DNA from: Thereva unica
Lineage: Eukaryota; Arthropoda; Insecta; Diptera; Therevidae
Reading direction: 5' to 3'
Length of the DNA: 64,000 nucleotides
Assembly (NCBI GenBank): GCA_949987705.1
Contig: OX465283.1
Coordinates: 137,170,101 to 137,234,100, forward strand
Part shown: positions 31,030 to 42,813 of the stretch, piece after piece
Layout: the number at the start of each line of letters is the position of its first letter
How positions within the stretch are numbered: the stretch's first letter is position 1
Translations under genes and position numbers: made by a program
Notes under the pieces: generated by a model
Databases searched by the model: none
What the model was told of the DNA's origin: nothing
The model's input: only the letters and a program-made list of their open reading frames with translations

Positions 31030-32072
31030 ACCTACTTTCAATCCCCTCCAATCCACTTCTCAGCTTCGCTGACGACGGTACTCTACGTTACTCGTACAGC
31101 TTCGATACAAGACAGACACATGCCAGATTCTGTCTTGATGATCGTGAACTACTGTCCAAATCTATTAATAACGACATTGAACTTATTCTAGAGTGGGGAG
31201 AAAAGAATCGTGTTGAATTCAACCCCTCCAAAACCAAGTACTGTCTTATTTCAAAGAAAAAGATCAACACCTCACCATCCTTGACAGTGGATGACGTGGA
31301 ACTAAAGGCCGACCCATACCTACACATCTTAGGCGTGACATTAGCCAAAGACTTGACTTGCGATGGAATGACCATATATTCCAAATCGCCAAACAAGCAT
31401 CCCAGTGCTTGGGATTTCTTAAGAGGTGCAGGTTCCTCCTCCAGCCATCGGCCCGTGCTGTTATTTATAAATCCTACATTCGGCCTCTTCTCGAATACAA
31501 CTCCCTCATTTGGGGCGGCGCTCCAATAAAAACCTAAGCTTGGTTAGATAAGGTCCAAAAAAAGGCCCTTAAGTTAATTAATGACGATACCGCTTGCTCC
31601 ACCATCGACCCCCTAAGCCACCGTAGGAATGTAGCAGCACTGACAAAATTTTATCGCTACTATCATAGTGACTGTTCCTCCGAGTTAAACGCTCTTTTGC
31701 CTCCACGGCAATCTTATACCCGCAACACCAGATTAGCCCACTCGTCCCATTCCCTGCACCTGCAACTCCCCCTTTCACGCACTCAACAAGATATGAATTC
31801 GTTTGTAAATAGAACAACTCGACTGTGGAATAATCTCTCGCAGTCGGTATTTCCGAGCTCCTACAACATCCAAGAGTTCAAACGCAGGGTTCATCACCAC
31901 CTTTTTCAATACCCCCCCCCCCGTACCTTTATAATCCTTAACCTATTCTCCCCACCCCTCCCCCGTACTAAGCTTACTGCTAGACATTGCACCATGACGT
32001 GACAAATGACATGACGGACTAGTAGTACAAAGGGTGACTCCTGAGCTTAGCACTACCACATAAAAAAAAGAG
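31030..32072 (+). pseudogene. Non-LTR retrotransposon (CR1-like family A), longest 3' fragment, broken
   Basis: It begins inside RT (LLSFADDGTLRYSYSFDTRQ, with ADD catalytic residues). It continues WGEKNRVEFNPSKTKYCLIS and ADPYLHILGVTLAKDLT, loses frame near 31380 and 31530, and resumes as KALKLINDDTACSTIDPLSH. The C-terminus (FVNRTTRLWNNLSQSVFPSS, YNIQEFKRRVHHHLF) lacks RNase H. The tail ends tagtacaaagggtgactcct, gagcttagcactaccacata and an A run. It defines the family whose tails lie at 1027, 3179, 36118, 41379, 47205, 58000 and 62372. Confidence 0.8.
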
Positions 32073-33129
32073 CATTTCAATTCCCATCTTTAAGCTATTA
32101 AGTTTATTATGGGAATATGAAAATTCGTAGCCTAAGTCCGTTCACGATGTCGATGGGTGAGGGGGTTTTTATCCTGATGCTATGGAGCGAAATAAATTAC
32201 ATGTCCGAGTCTTCATCTAAGCGAGAGTTTGGGTTTTTTGTGGGCATAGGAAGATTCGTGGTGTTTAAGGCACAAACAGGTTGGGCCAAACTGTCTGTGC
32301 TCTTATTTTTGTATCGCTCACTTAAGCGAGCTACTTTACCAGTATACTCAATTCCTAGTTCGCCCGTACGCTGATGTTTTTGTGTGTTTCAAGTTTACTA
32401 TTCATTTATATTTCGTTTGACGTGAGTTTGTTCGCTAAGGTCTATTCGCACTTTACGGAAAGTCAACGTCACGTTACGTACCGGCAGCGGCTGTCCATTC
32501 GCACTTAAACATCATGTCAACATTACGTGAATTTTGCCGTTCAGTTTAAGAAAAATTAGATAGAGTATTACCTTATTCCATATTGCTAATTTAAATTGTT
32601 ATTTGGAAGCCAAAATTAAATAATAAAAAGTTAGCAATGATCGCACTAATTTCGGATGAGGAAGAAGTAAATTTTCGACATATCATACACCTCCTTATAT
32701 CGCGGAACCATTTTAATCAATTTTTCATCATCCATGATATATTAGTTTATTAAAAAAAAGATAAGTACTTGAAAAATTCGAAATTCTTCCGTTACTACGT
32801 TCACATTACACAGAATAGATCAGGCACATCGATCACGGCACATCAAAAAATAGTTTCATGGTTTTATGCTTTTATCTTTTTGAGTCATTTTTTAATTTCT
32901 GCTTAAATTTTAGTGTCTCTTTCATTATACATCTCATCACCTTCGGTATTTCAACATTGAATAACTCTGACATTTTTTAGCCGATTTCGAAAAATGTACA
33001 CGACTTTGAAACGTCATTCACTACCATTTTAGCTATGAATCTGTTCACATCGAAAAAAAGCGCTTTACATTGAAAACTATCGTTCAATTGTGCGGCTTAT
33101 CATAAAAATTATCCAGTATTGCTGGTTTC

Positions 33130-33660
33130 TTTAAACATAACCGATGCTTGTTACTGCTATTGTTAATATGGCGCCCTTTTTTGTGCTCCACAGCTCTTCA
33201 ATATTTGTTTCGTCAGAAAGGATTTGTTGATTTAAGATTTCCTTTTGTTGCAGATCCCCAGAAAATTCACGCTTTTTAATGCTGTCCCGCAGAAGGTCTA
33301 CGTTAAACCGTGTAAACCGCTACAATTTTAAGGCGAATAGTTGCTACTACCAAATGGTGGTCACTTCCAATGACTGCTCCTGTCATCCTCCACAATAGCT
33401 TTCCTTCTGCGGCTGACGGCCACTTGATCTATCTGATTTTTCGTTCAATCATCTAGCGATACCCAGGTCTCCTTGTGTATTTTCTTGTGACGTAAGTTAG
33501 TTCCACCTATCAAGAGTTGGTGTGAACTGCAAAAGTCAAGAAAAAGCTCACCATTATTGTTAATAACTTGGCTTATTCCTTGATTTCCAATTGGGTATTC
33601 AAGGCTTATTTTGCTAAGGTCGATCTGTGCGTTTAAGTCACCCACCAAAAAATGATGCCC
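33130..33660 (-). pseudogene. Endonuclease fragment of an RTE/CFDP2-like non-LTR element
   Basis: Minus-strand reading from high to low coordinate. MVGDLNAQIDLSKISLEYPI with NGELFLDFCSSHQLLIGGT and HKKIHKETWVS matches the apurinic-type endonuclease of RTE-like elements (GDFNAQ..., NGE.F..FC..). NQIDQVAVSRRRKAIVEDDR follows after a frame break, then DSIKKREFSGDLQQKEILNQ. RT is absent. Confidence 0.7.
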
Positions 33661-33899
33661 CTTCGAACAGAGTGAAAAATCTTATTCAGATAATAAGGCT
33701 GGACCTGGTTTTATTGATTAGTATTACGCTAATGCCACTCCTACAATTTTCGGGCTAATTCTTGCCAGAATATGAAAAGGACTCATCGTGTGGGCAGATA
33801 TGTTCCAAGCATGATGCCGTCTAGTCTTGCTAAGTTTCATGGTTTTGAGATTATATCGGTATATATTGTTAAGGACAATCCACTACCCTGAAAGGTAAG

Positions 33900-34130
33900 G
33901 TAAGGTCGACTATGTCTTATCCACCCGGTTCCGTGACATTATTTGCCCATTCGTAATAAGAGCGGTTTTGTTTGAGTGGGTTGCTAACCCTCAGCCAAAC
34001 CGACTTAAAACTTTGCTTAAGGCGCAGAACATTCACCAATCGGGTTATTGGGAGTAGTAGCCCTGGGCCCTGCAAGGTAGTAGTACGTAGTTCAAAGAGT
34101 GATTCCTAAGTTTGGTTCTTCCTTATTAAA
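33900..34130 (+). repeat. Possible non-LTR retrotransposon 3' tail, unassigned
   Basis: Sequence such as tggtagtagtacgta-like words, ttcaaagagtgattcctaag and cttccttattaaaaa resembles the tails of the retrotransposons here but does not match family A closely. Confidence 0.35.
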
Positions 34131-34995
34131 AAGGGATTATATGTCGGTCCTGGCCGTGGGGGTCACCGGTGACCTCAGTAAAATAAATGCGTCATGAATG
34201 ATGGCACCAAATAACTTGTCTGTTGTAAATAATATTTCCCCAAAATATTCACCGCATAACGAAAAACTTATGTTGGCCAGACGGGAAAGCAACGTACAAT
34301 TGCGTGGCATTCAACGTGTTAAACAATGCAATTTTGCCACCTATACAACCCAATTTTTTTTTCAAGTCCAATTAATTAAAATGTTTGTGTTTTGGTGTTT
34401 CAATGAATGAACATTTTTAAAAATAAGTGACATTGATAGATAATTTGGTTATAAAGAAGGTATTATTAGATGCTGATTGTCTCAAAGTATTCAAATCAAT
34501 GTCAATTGATTTTGGTATAGGGTAGCTCAAATAAATTTGCACAACATATTTAGAAAAATCTATTCTCATCAATACTATACCAACATCAATTGGTAATTAA
34601 AAGATATGTGCATTCTTCAACAATCCTATCAAATAAATGGTTTCAAACCCCTGATTATAATCGAACTTATCTGATATAATCTGATTAGATGCACACAATT
34701 AGCGATGTTTTTTTTATATCAATTTCATTGTCCAAGGATGTTCCCAAATTGGTGGCATTGAATAATTTTTTTATAAATACTGCTATCAGCATCGTAATCG
34801 ATTAGTTTAATTGAATTTCATCGAGTGGTGAGCACCGATCACCAGCGATACATAGCAATTAAAATCAAGTTTATCCTCAGCGAAGTGGAGTGTTTTTGTT
34901 GTGTTTGAAATCTGAGTTTTTTTCTCAAAAAGCAGGTATTTACAAGATGGGAGTAGTGTTGTGATTTTTTTATATATAATGATATATTTTATAGA

Positions 34996-36004
34996 ATGCT
35001 GGACACAAAGATAAACATTCCAAAATATACATCCGACGCATTTGATAATGTCGAGTATGAATTACGTATCACTTATACCCTTGAAACGGATCGAAGGATT
35101 ATGTCCTTTGTTGATGTCCTATGGGGTTTTGAAGTCACTGGAGGAATCGATCAATTTGAGCCATTAACTGTAATAGGTGCAAATAGAACAGGATTGGCAC
35201 GAAGAGCTGGAATTCGTGTTGGTGATATCATTACCCAAATTAATGACACCCCAGCAGATAATTTAACACTTACTGAGGCACAACTGCTGATCAGAAGATC
35301 GGGAAAATATGTTAGGATATACGTTAAAGGGTTGGTTTTGCATAATTTCGTTTAATTGAGAGTTAGTATTTAGTAAAAATTTCATTTTACTATAAATAGG
35401 GAAGATGATGCAGACAGTGATGACGAATTCACAGTTGACTTCTGGTTCAAACCACGTAAGATATTTATTTATTCATTTCTAGCAAGTTCTATTTTTTATA
35501 CTATTTTATATTGTTAGGTAAACCATGGCGCAGAGATTTTACGGTAAGACCTATATTTAATAAAAGTAATATTTTAATTATCATAAACGTAATTGCAGCC
35601 TATTCAATGGACTTTCCCTTGGAACGATCGGAAGAAGATAATATACAAGTGAGTATAGTGCTTGTGTTTAATATAAAAGTCATTTGCAATCATTACCTTA
35701 TTTAAATATTAAAAGTATTACGAGAGAATTAAAAAGTAAAACCTCAACTTCATGTTTGTAACATTTTGTTATAATTTTGCTACATGTTGTTTTTGTTTAA
35801 TAAAGGGAATCTAATTGCTACATGGTACCAAGTGTTATGGAAGAAAAAATACGAGAAAGACGTGCTAAAACATCGGCTGCCGCACCATCAAAACTATCTG
35901 CACGTGGTCCGGGAACCAGATCTATGACACCATCCGTTCAGCCTCCAGCAGGCACAACAAATTTACTTGAAGATCATAAAAAGTGGGCAGCTGAGAATCG
36001 ATAG
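34996..36004 (+). CDS. PDZ-domain protein A (short ZASP-like)
   Basis: Five exons: 34996-35330, 35400-35455, 35518-35543, 35599-35648, 35806-36004, in consistent phase, giving about 221 residues. Residues about 35-110 are a PDZ domain (WGFEVTGGIDQFEPLTVIGA, LARRAGIRVGDIITQIND, LTEAQLLIRRSG). The usual GLGF loop reads WGFEV, as in the ZASP/ALP group where WGF is typical. After an acidic linker (EDDADSDDEF), the rest is PWRRDFTPIQWTFPWNDRKK, YKESNCYMVPSVMEEKIRER and a Pro/Ser/Thr-rich end. There is no LIM domain. Short ZASP relatives in flies (Zasp66/Zasp67) bind alpha-actinin at muscle Z-discs; assignment to them is inference. ATG at 34996 follows a possible acceptor (ttttatag|A), so a 5' UTR exon is likely; ATG at 35101 is an alternative. 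It converges on PDZ gene B. Confidence 0.78.
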
Positions 36005-36117
36005 ATATTATTTCTATTGTAAAATAAAAATTATACTTAAGTTATTTCCTTCAACATTCGATAGATTTAAGGTCGGAATAAAACTGATTTTCTATAAATT
36101 CTTATCCTTTTGGTTTT

Positions 36118-36245
36118 ACTACTTTTTAGGGTCTAAGCTTAGATGTCCTCCTTTATTCTACCAGTCTGTCATGTTGTTCGCGTCATGGTGTAATATCTAG
36201 TAATAAGCTTAGCTTGAAGGATAGGAAAAGCGAAGGGTAGTTAAG
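36118..36245 (-). mobile_element. Non-LTR retrotransposon tail (CR1-like family A), relic
   Basis: It holds ggtctaagcttagatgtcct, cgcgtcatggtgtaatatct and agtaataagctta, the reverse complement of the family A tail. Only about 130 bp remain. Confidence 0.55.
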
Positions 36246-37119
36246 GGGAGTCTGACCATGCATGAGAAGGCAATGAAACTTTCGTTTGAACTTTGCGAGG
36301 TTGCATGAGTTTATTTATAATCTGAAAACGAAAAAGCAGTAGTTCGATTCGCGATTGCAGTCGATGACAAATCACAACTGCATCTAGATAATCGAATACT
36401 TGTGTTACATTATTCTATTTAAACACAAACAATTTTCTTAAAACAACATTGACATTACATTTCCTTCCAACAAGTCGCATCTTTTAAACAATCGAATCAG
36501 CTTTCGATTCTCGTTCGATTAGGGAATCGAATTTCGTATTAGGGGCCAGAGATGCAAACGTTGTGGTTCTATTTCTATGTCTTGCTGCGACCTATTTTAT
36601 TTGGTCTATTGTGCCATCCCCGTCTTTAAAAACCATCGAAGTTAAGGCTTCTAAAATAGCTAGATAAGGCTCATGTCCCAAATCTCCCTGGGAGTAGGAA
36701 AGTTGCGATGGCGGAGGCTCAATAACTTCCTCGTTGTAGCCTCACAGTCGCACAGTGCTTCGCAAAATCTGTAGCTGCTCCGCAGAACCGACAACTACGA
36801 TCGGCTACCAGTCCTATTTTTTTAGATGGTAGCTAACCCTTTTAGTGCTGAGCTAATTTTCACATATTTTGCATAAATTGCGGAAGGATTTTTGAAAAAA
36901 GTAACTAAGTAAATATTTTCCTCAAATGTAGATTGATTTTCGTAATTCTTCTGTTATGTGTAAGGGACATATCAAGCCACTCCAATGTAACATATTTTTT
37001 ACTATAACTGTATTTATTTGATTAAAAAAAAGAAAACAGTCGATATTTCGACGCTCCGTAATTTATACGCATTAATAGAGAGTCGATTTATCGACGGTTC
37101 GCACTCTAAGGGTTAAGCG

Positions 37120-37800
37120 AACAGTGGCCCGTTATTATTTTGAGCCCCCACCACCTGATATTTAAAAGTTTTCCCGCTTGAGCTTTATTGATTTGGATGA
37201 ATCTTTTAGCTTGACGAGCACCCTGGTTCCTTGTTCAGCTCTGAAGAAACAGCTGGTCGACCCAATTTTTGATAGCCGTTCTATCGTGGCAGCTAGCTAA
37301 GCTACAGAAATGTTCCGTACCGATAGGTGATGCTTTTGCATCTACTCTAGCCAGGCTGTCTACAATTTCATTACCAATGTGACCTTCGTGGCCCGGAAAC
37401 CAAATCAGCGTGACACTATTGTTCCTGCTGAGGGATTTCAGATCGTTTTCAGGAGAAAAGATGAGAGGCTGATGGGTCGATAGGATTTTGCTTCCCTAAA
37501 TCATCTTCTGCCCGAATTAGGGATTGAAACTACCCTAGCCTCTCTCCAACACCTCGGAATATGGCCCAGTGCAAAGCTACCATGAACTAGTGGTAGCAGG
37601 ATTGGTAAGATCTCTTCCAAGCCTCTCTGAAAGAGAGCTGGGAAGATGTGGTCCTTTTCAGCAGCCTTGAAAGGCTTGAAGGTGCCGATGGCCCACTCAA
37701 TCTTACCCGCAGTGAAAATCCTGTTTGCTAGGCCTTTGTTCCTATTGTAGGACCGGTGCGTAAGTACTACCTCCGATTCAATGTTAGGTTCAAAGGCCAA
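37120..37800 (-). pseudogene. LOA/I-like non-LTR element, RT start joined to RNase H end
   Basis: On the minus strand 37800-37501 encodes the RT start (NRIFTAGKIEWAIGTFKPFK, HGSFALGHIPRCWREARVVS). It runs directly into RNase H at 37480-37310 (SVTLIWFPGHEGHIGNEIVD, SLARVDAKASPIG). The entire RT core between them is missing, so this is an internally deleted copy related to the element at 7400-9888. Confidence 0.75.
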
Positions 37801-37982
37801 TCCAGGGTCAGTTGCCTGAGTACACGGAAAATGAGTGCGAGTGAAACATCGTGGTTGGTGGGAGACACCCTCATAGGAGTGTCACTCAAAAAAATATTTA
37901 AATTTGAATCTACAAAACGAAATTTTTTCCAATGTATTTTTTTATTTTGTTTCGGTTTACGGGTGGTTTTACTGTTTAAGCT

Positions 37983-38255
37983 TCCCCTCTCTACACACTC
38001 TCAGTTTTAACTGCGCAGTTGAACTGTGTAGAGAAAAAACTGTGGGATAAATTGAACTGAAAGTGTGTGAGTTCGTCAGTTCGTTGTTCGTCGGAAGAAA
38101 CAGAGAACTGAAAATTACGCAGTTTATCGGGGAAAAGAGAGTCCAGAAGCTCAGGTCTGAGAACTGAGTGAAAATATAGTTCAAAACTTCACAATTCACA
38201 CAGTTTATCGCTCAGACTTGATAAACTGCGCAGTTAAATTTAAAGTGTGTGGGCC
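37983..38255 (+). mobile_element. MITE, TIR with aactgcgcagtt
   Basis: Left ctacacactctcagttttaa with ctgcgcagttgaa pairs with aactgcgcagttaaatttaa and agtgtgtggg on the right. Inside, further gtgtgtgag and cacacagtttatcg words give nested pairing. Confidence 0.65.
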
Positions 38256-38259
38256 GAAC

Positions 38260-39110
38260 TTTTTTACGTGCCAGCACCCGGTGCGGTGTTCTCATTGAAC
38301 TTTGCCTGTTAAAATAAGTCCTACTAACTAGCCCGCAAAGGCTTTGATGCCTTTAGTACCAGACTACGAGGAGAACAAGAGGGTACCGACAGCTAGGTGT
38401 GGACCCGACCTAATCGGAACTTTGGTATCCTATTATTAATAATGGTCCTATTATTAATAATGTGAAGGCTTTGAAAACTTTAAGTGCAATATGAAGTGTA
38501 AAATCTAAAATGAAAAGAAAAATTTATTGACAAATGCAAAAATTCCAAAGAAAAACATTCAGTAAAAAACGAATATTAAAAGCAGTTTCTGTGAAGTTAT
38601 GCACTGGGGCTATCCTTATTTGGTCGCTCAAGGATCGTTTCTAAATTTTGTTCTGCTAATTGTTTAATTCTAAAAAATGCGTAATTAATTTTTATATACC
38701 TACACATGAGATATAGTTTACCTATTCTCCACAATTGATAATCTAGTGTTGACCAAGTGACACGTAGAAGCCCTAAAAGTTACAAAATGTTAAAACTTTT
38801 TTAAAAGTAGAATTTACAATTACATACTTATAAATTATTTTTTGACGATCAGCCCAGGGCCAAGATTTTTCCAAGGTTTTTATCTATGTTTTAAAAAATA
38901 TAAATTAATTGTTAATTTAGTTAAATGTAGATAGTTTTTAATATAATGGGTGATGCTCCACAATTCGATTTTGGTGGAATATATGCTCGAAATCGGAATT
39001 AGATGTTCCATAGATTTAATTCGAGTGGATACTAGATTTCGATTTCGATTTCATTCCATTCGAACTGTGGAAAACGTCTGAATATACATATAAAATAAAA
39101 TTCAAACGCA
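38260..39110 (+). other. Stretch between PDZ gene A and the acidic exon
   Basis: AT-rich, with a duplicated aatggtcctattattaataat at 38430-38462. A last exon for the 39112-39503 acidic exon might lie here or further left on the minus strand, but none was recognised. Confidence 0.35.
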
Positions 39111-39111
39111 C

Positions 39112-39503
39112 TTTTTGTTGCTTTTCCTTTTTAATTAATTCCTCCTCAGTCGGTTCTGGTGTAGGACAGTCTTCTGGCTCAGATTCGATAGCTAATTCTG
39201 GTATATCTTCTTGGAAAGGACTGCTCAATTCACGTTCATCTTCCTCAGATACATAATCGGACTCAGGAGTTTCTTCCTTGATCTTATTGATTTCTAAGCT
39301 ATCTGCTTCCGAAAGAATTTCATCGTCACTTAAATCATCCTGGGTACCAGATTCTTGATCGTTATCGCTATTTACAGGATCCGGAGGAAGGAACTGTTCA
39401 AAAGTTCTTGTAACAGACTCGAGAGTAGATTGTAACAGAATTGGAATTTCCGCTATTTCTGATAGTTTTCTCTGCATTGCCCTTAATCTTTTTTCAATCT
39501 GAG
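39112..39503 (-). CDS. Acidic exon, candidate alternative exon of PDZ gene B
   Basis: Minus-strand exon between acceptor ...aatttcag|CTCAG and donor CAACAAAAA|GTGCGT. It encodes QIEKRLRAMQRKLSEIAEIP, a helical coiled-coil-like start, then a strongly acidic Ser/Asp/Glu region (SDNDQESGTQDDLSDDEILS) and PTEEELIKKEKQQK. It enters in the phase left by exon 43200-43294 of PDZ gene B (one base, G, joined to CT gives Ala). It could therefore replace that gene's last two exons. The next exon downstream was not found. It could instead belong to an independent gene. The open frame and clean splice sites argue that it is coding. Confidence 0.6.
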
Positions 39504-39660
39504 CTGAAATTGTTTATAGCTTTATGTAATATTATTGTTAAAATGGCATACCTTAGGATAGTATAGTTTCAGAAGTCTAAGTTAACATTATATTTGGAAA
39601 AGTTAAATATTTTAGTTTGCTTAGTAAACAAGTTGGAAATTACTATTTTTGGAAATATTG

Positions 39661-40019
39661 AAAGGACCCCGCACGTTTCCTATGGAAAATGACTTTCGGT
39701 CAAATTGAACGAGTCTATGCTCTTTGGGAATGTTTTTTGCTTATTGTAAAACCATTTTCCTTACATAGTATGAAAAAAAAAAAATTAAATGAACACTAGC
39801 ATTACTTAAATAATGCGACGTTATTTACTTTGCTATACCGCAAAAAACACCAACAGACCGAAAAATGAAAAACTTCAGATGTCTAAAAGTACCAAAAATC
39901 TTAAGTTTTGGGTTTCGTGCCCATTGAGACTTTTGTAGGGAGACTTCCTCTATCCAAAAGCATAGACTCGTTCAATTTGACCGAAAGTCATTTTCCATAG
40001 GAAACGTGCGGGGTCCTTT
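39661..40019 (+). mobile_element. MITE with about 60-bp near-perfect TIR
   Basis: Left arm begins aaaggaccccgcacgtttcc and runs to gagtctatgct; the right arm is its inverse, ending ggaaacgtgcggggtccttt. I see no mismatch over about 60 bp. The 359-bp element has an AT-rich core. Confidence 0.9.
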
Positions 40020-40340
40020 GCAGTTTATACAATATTTTGTTCAAAATAAAACCGAAGGTCTCGAAGATGATGCGTGTGACCTATTCCTTAAGGTTCTTTA
40101 AGGAAGTGTCCAATTTGACCTTCCTCATGATCCCGCTTGCCACAGTTATGATAAGCGCATCCAGTCTTATCTTGTCCTGCGGCTTTATGCTGTTCCTTAT
40201 GCTTCGTGTCCTGCTTTTTTTGCGTGTTCGGCTTCGTTTCCGCTCTACCTTAGTTCTCAGGCAGACCCGGCTTCCTCTCCGAAGGATCCGGCCAACGCTC
40301 ACCGAGCGCTCTCTCCCACCCTTCTCAAGTACAACCATTG

Positions 40341-40659
40341 AGGCTTGTTACACGGCATAACACTTTCTGCTGTAACAAACCGGTTTGTGCGTGTTATACG
40401 AATTTCACGATAAACTGACTGTTCTGCATTTTTTCGTGTAACAATTCTATTGTCTATGTGGCTGTGTACAAACTTTAAGTCATTTTCGTAGACCCCGAGA
40501 ATGAAATTATGATTGTGTTAGTGTGTTGCTCTGTGCAGTCGAGAATTTGTTGGGATGCACAAGTAACAAACTTCCCCGCGACCCCTTGCCTATAAAACCG
40601 GTTTATTGGAATTATTGGAAGTGTTGATGGAAGAAATGTTATGCCGTGTAACTTGCCTC
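40341..40659 (+). mobile_element. MITE, TIR aggcttgttacacggcataaca
   Basis: Left aggcttgttacacggcataa and right ttatgccgtgtaacttgcct pair with one or two mismatches. Inside, aaccggtttgtg and aaaaccggttt recall the aaccggtt core of the 319-bp MITE, but the ends differ. Confidence 0.78.
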
Positions 40660-40859
40660 ATTTATACAAAAAGAGCGGCTTTTCCTGAATAGCTAATATT
40701 CACACTTTGTGGCGGGTTATAGCTTCTTTCCTGTAACTCCCCTACATCGCAAAATATTCAGGGCTTTCTTCGAACCAAGTTATATTTGTGGTCGTCCATT
40801 AATTACGTGATTTTGGCGATTTTTCGATAACCCTTCCGCTTGGTGCGATGTCGTGAAAT

Positions 40860-41180
40860 TTGGCTCGATTTCAAGGGGAAAGGTAGTCTGTGGTTGTAGC
40901 GACCATACCCTCTTGTAGTTGATTCAAGATATTTCTATGTCCGTAGGGTTTAGATGTCCAGGCCCCGGACTCCCTCAGTCTGAGGGCACTACACTAGGCT
41001 ATATAGTTGGTGTGAAGGTCGGGGAAGTAAATGCAAGAGAACATCAAGGGCTTTCGTGGGGTATGTTCTCATAGCCCCTGTTACCCCTATCGTTGCTGTC
41101 CTCTGGACCCTTCCCAACTTTATGACGTTATAGGTCCTGCTCAGCGCTGACCACCATACTAGCGAACCATACGTGAGAAT
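40860..41180 (-). pseudogene. LOA/I-like non-LTR element, RT thumb fragment
   Basis: Minus-strand reading from 41180: IRQILTYGSLVWWSALSRTY, GRVQRTATIGVTGAMRTYPT, KALDVLLHL, then ALRLRESGAWTSKPYGHRNI and TTTDYLSP. These match the thumb-to-RNase H region of the 7400-9888 element (TYGALVWW, QRMACLSITGAIRTSP). It is a fragment with frame breaks. Confidence 0.72.
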
Positions 41181-41378
41181 TTGGCGTATTTTCTAGCGAC
41201 AACAAATCTGTTCTCGTTCTTCGCGTTTAATAGCACCAGTCGAAGATCATTGATGAACTCAAAGCTAACATGCGAGCCGCTATAGCTATTATAACGCTCG
41301 AATTGCTGGCCAATGTTATGAAGAAGGTCCGAAAAAGAGCTGCGAATCAAATGGAGGTGGTCATTTAATAGAGATCGT

Positions 41379-41568
41379 ATTTTTTTTATGTGGCAGTGCT
41401 AAGCTCAGGAGTCGCCCTTTGTACTACTAGTCCGTCATCTACTAGTCACGTCATGGTGCAATGTCTAGCAGTAAGCTTAGTACGGGGGAGGGGTGGGGGA
41501 ATAGGTTAAAGGTTATAAAGGTACGGGGGCATTGAAGAAGGTGGTGATGGTGGCTTTGATTTAAAAAC
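41379..41568 (-). mobile_element. Non-LTR retrotransposon tail (CR1-like family A)
   Basis: Reverse complement of the tail: ttttatgtggcagtgctaag, ctcaggagtcgccctttgta, ctactagtccgtc, then gcaatgtctagcagtaagct. Sequence is close to the 31030-32072 copy. Confidence 0.75.
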
Positions 41569-41989
41569 TGATTTGAAATAAATGGTAGAGAATATCTTGC
41601 TCATTTATCAAAATCATCTAAAAAATATCAGAGTTGTTCGATAGTGAAATATGTTGTTGTGATTGATTTAAATTTTGTTAGTTAGTTAGTGTTAGTTAGT
41701 TATCGTCCCTTATTGGTCTTCTGCTTTTCAGCCATATTGACCACGATTCATGAACAAACTATATTGCTGGCCATAAAACTCTCTACACAATGTCATATCC
41801 AACTGTAATGGCTAGTACAGAGGGATTTCGTCATAGTGAAATACCGAATGTCTAGATAGACTCCACATATTTACAAAAATCTTTGAAGGCGATTTTCTCG
41901 AAACACATATTTTGCACTTATGGACCTTTGGCTGTGTACTGTAGAGATACCAAACTCCACTGGAACTAAAACATGGAGAATCTGTGAGC

Positions 41990-42200
41990 CGGATCAGTAG
42001 ATCTTTGTGGGCTTGTTACAGTCCATGAAGTCACATTGGATGTATAGTCAAACACTATATATTGGATATATACTAGCGTCACGATAACACACGAGGCCTT
42101 AGTGTGGTCTCTCTTGTTTAGGGTCCTGAGCAATAAAGATCCGAAGGAAGGGTGGACGTGAAGGCTCTGGAACTCCATTCAGGACCGGGAGCGGATACTG
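41990..42200 (+). mobile_element. LOA/I-like non-LTR element, short RT thumb relic
   Basis: Decayed plus-strand reading gives SLWAC, HYILDIY, EALVWSLLFRV and ALELHS in scattered frames. This parallels SLWACRRACGST, MYWIYTTIIRPM and GALVWW in the 7400-9888 copy. Confidence 0.5.
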
Positions 42201-42813
42201 CAGCACTCACTAAGTTTTGGTAAGTATTAGTTATCTAAATTTATCTTTTATATTATTAGCTGCGGTTTAAAACAGCAAGTTTATGAAATCATTAGTAAAG
42301 ATTGAGATTCAATTTTGGCCCAAATACGTGGCGAGTCGAAAAATCATGAACAACAATTTTGTATTCCAAAGAGGCGAAATTATCACCCATCTTTACTTTC
42401 AATTAATTATTCATGTAGATCATAAAAATATTTGTGTAATCCTTTATTCTAAAATCATAGTCATATAAGTCACAAGGTTTGGGCACTCGCGCTTACTTCT
42501 TATGATATAATTATTTTGGTTTTAATTAATGCTAAGAGAAGTTACGTTTACTTCATTTCTACTTCGCTTTTAAGTTACTTTTCATTCAGTAAAGGCCTTC
42601 AAGTTGAGTATCACCACCAAACACTTATGATTGCGTCGTGACATGACTGCTTTTAGAATAGGGAGTTAATGCACACTGCCCGAATGCATTTTATTTTCAT
42701 AATTTTTTATAAAAAAAATTAAACTTGTCTCACATTTATTATTTGTTATTTATATATTATAATGTCTTAAAATGAAAACTCATGCAACAATTTTAATATT
42801 CAAACTATATTGA

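Noticed and set aside
40081..40338. Arg/Ser-rich minus-strand frame resembling an SR protein tail
   Set aside because: No splice context, no RRM and no start context; it abuts a MITE, and the opposite strand is equally open.
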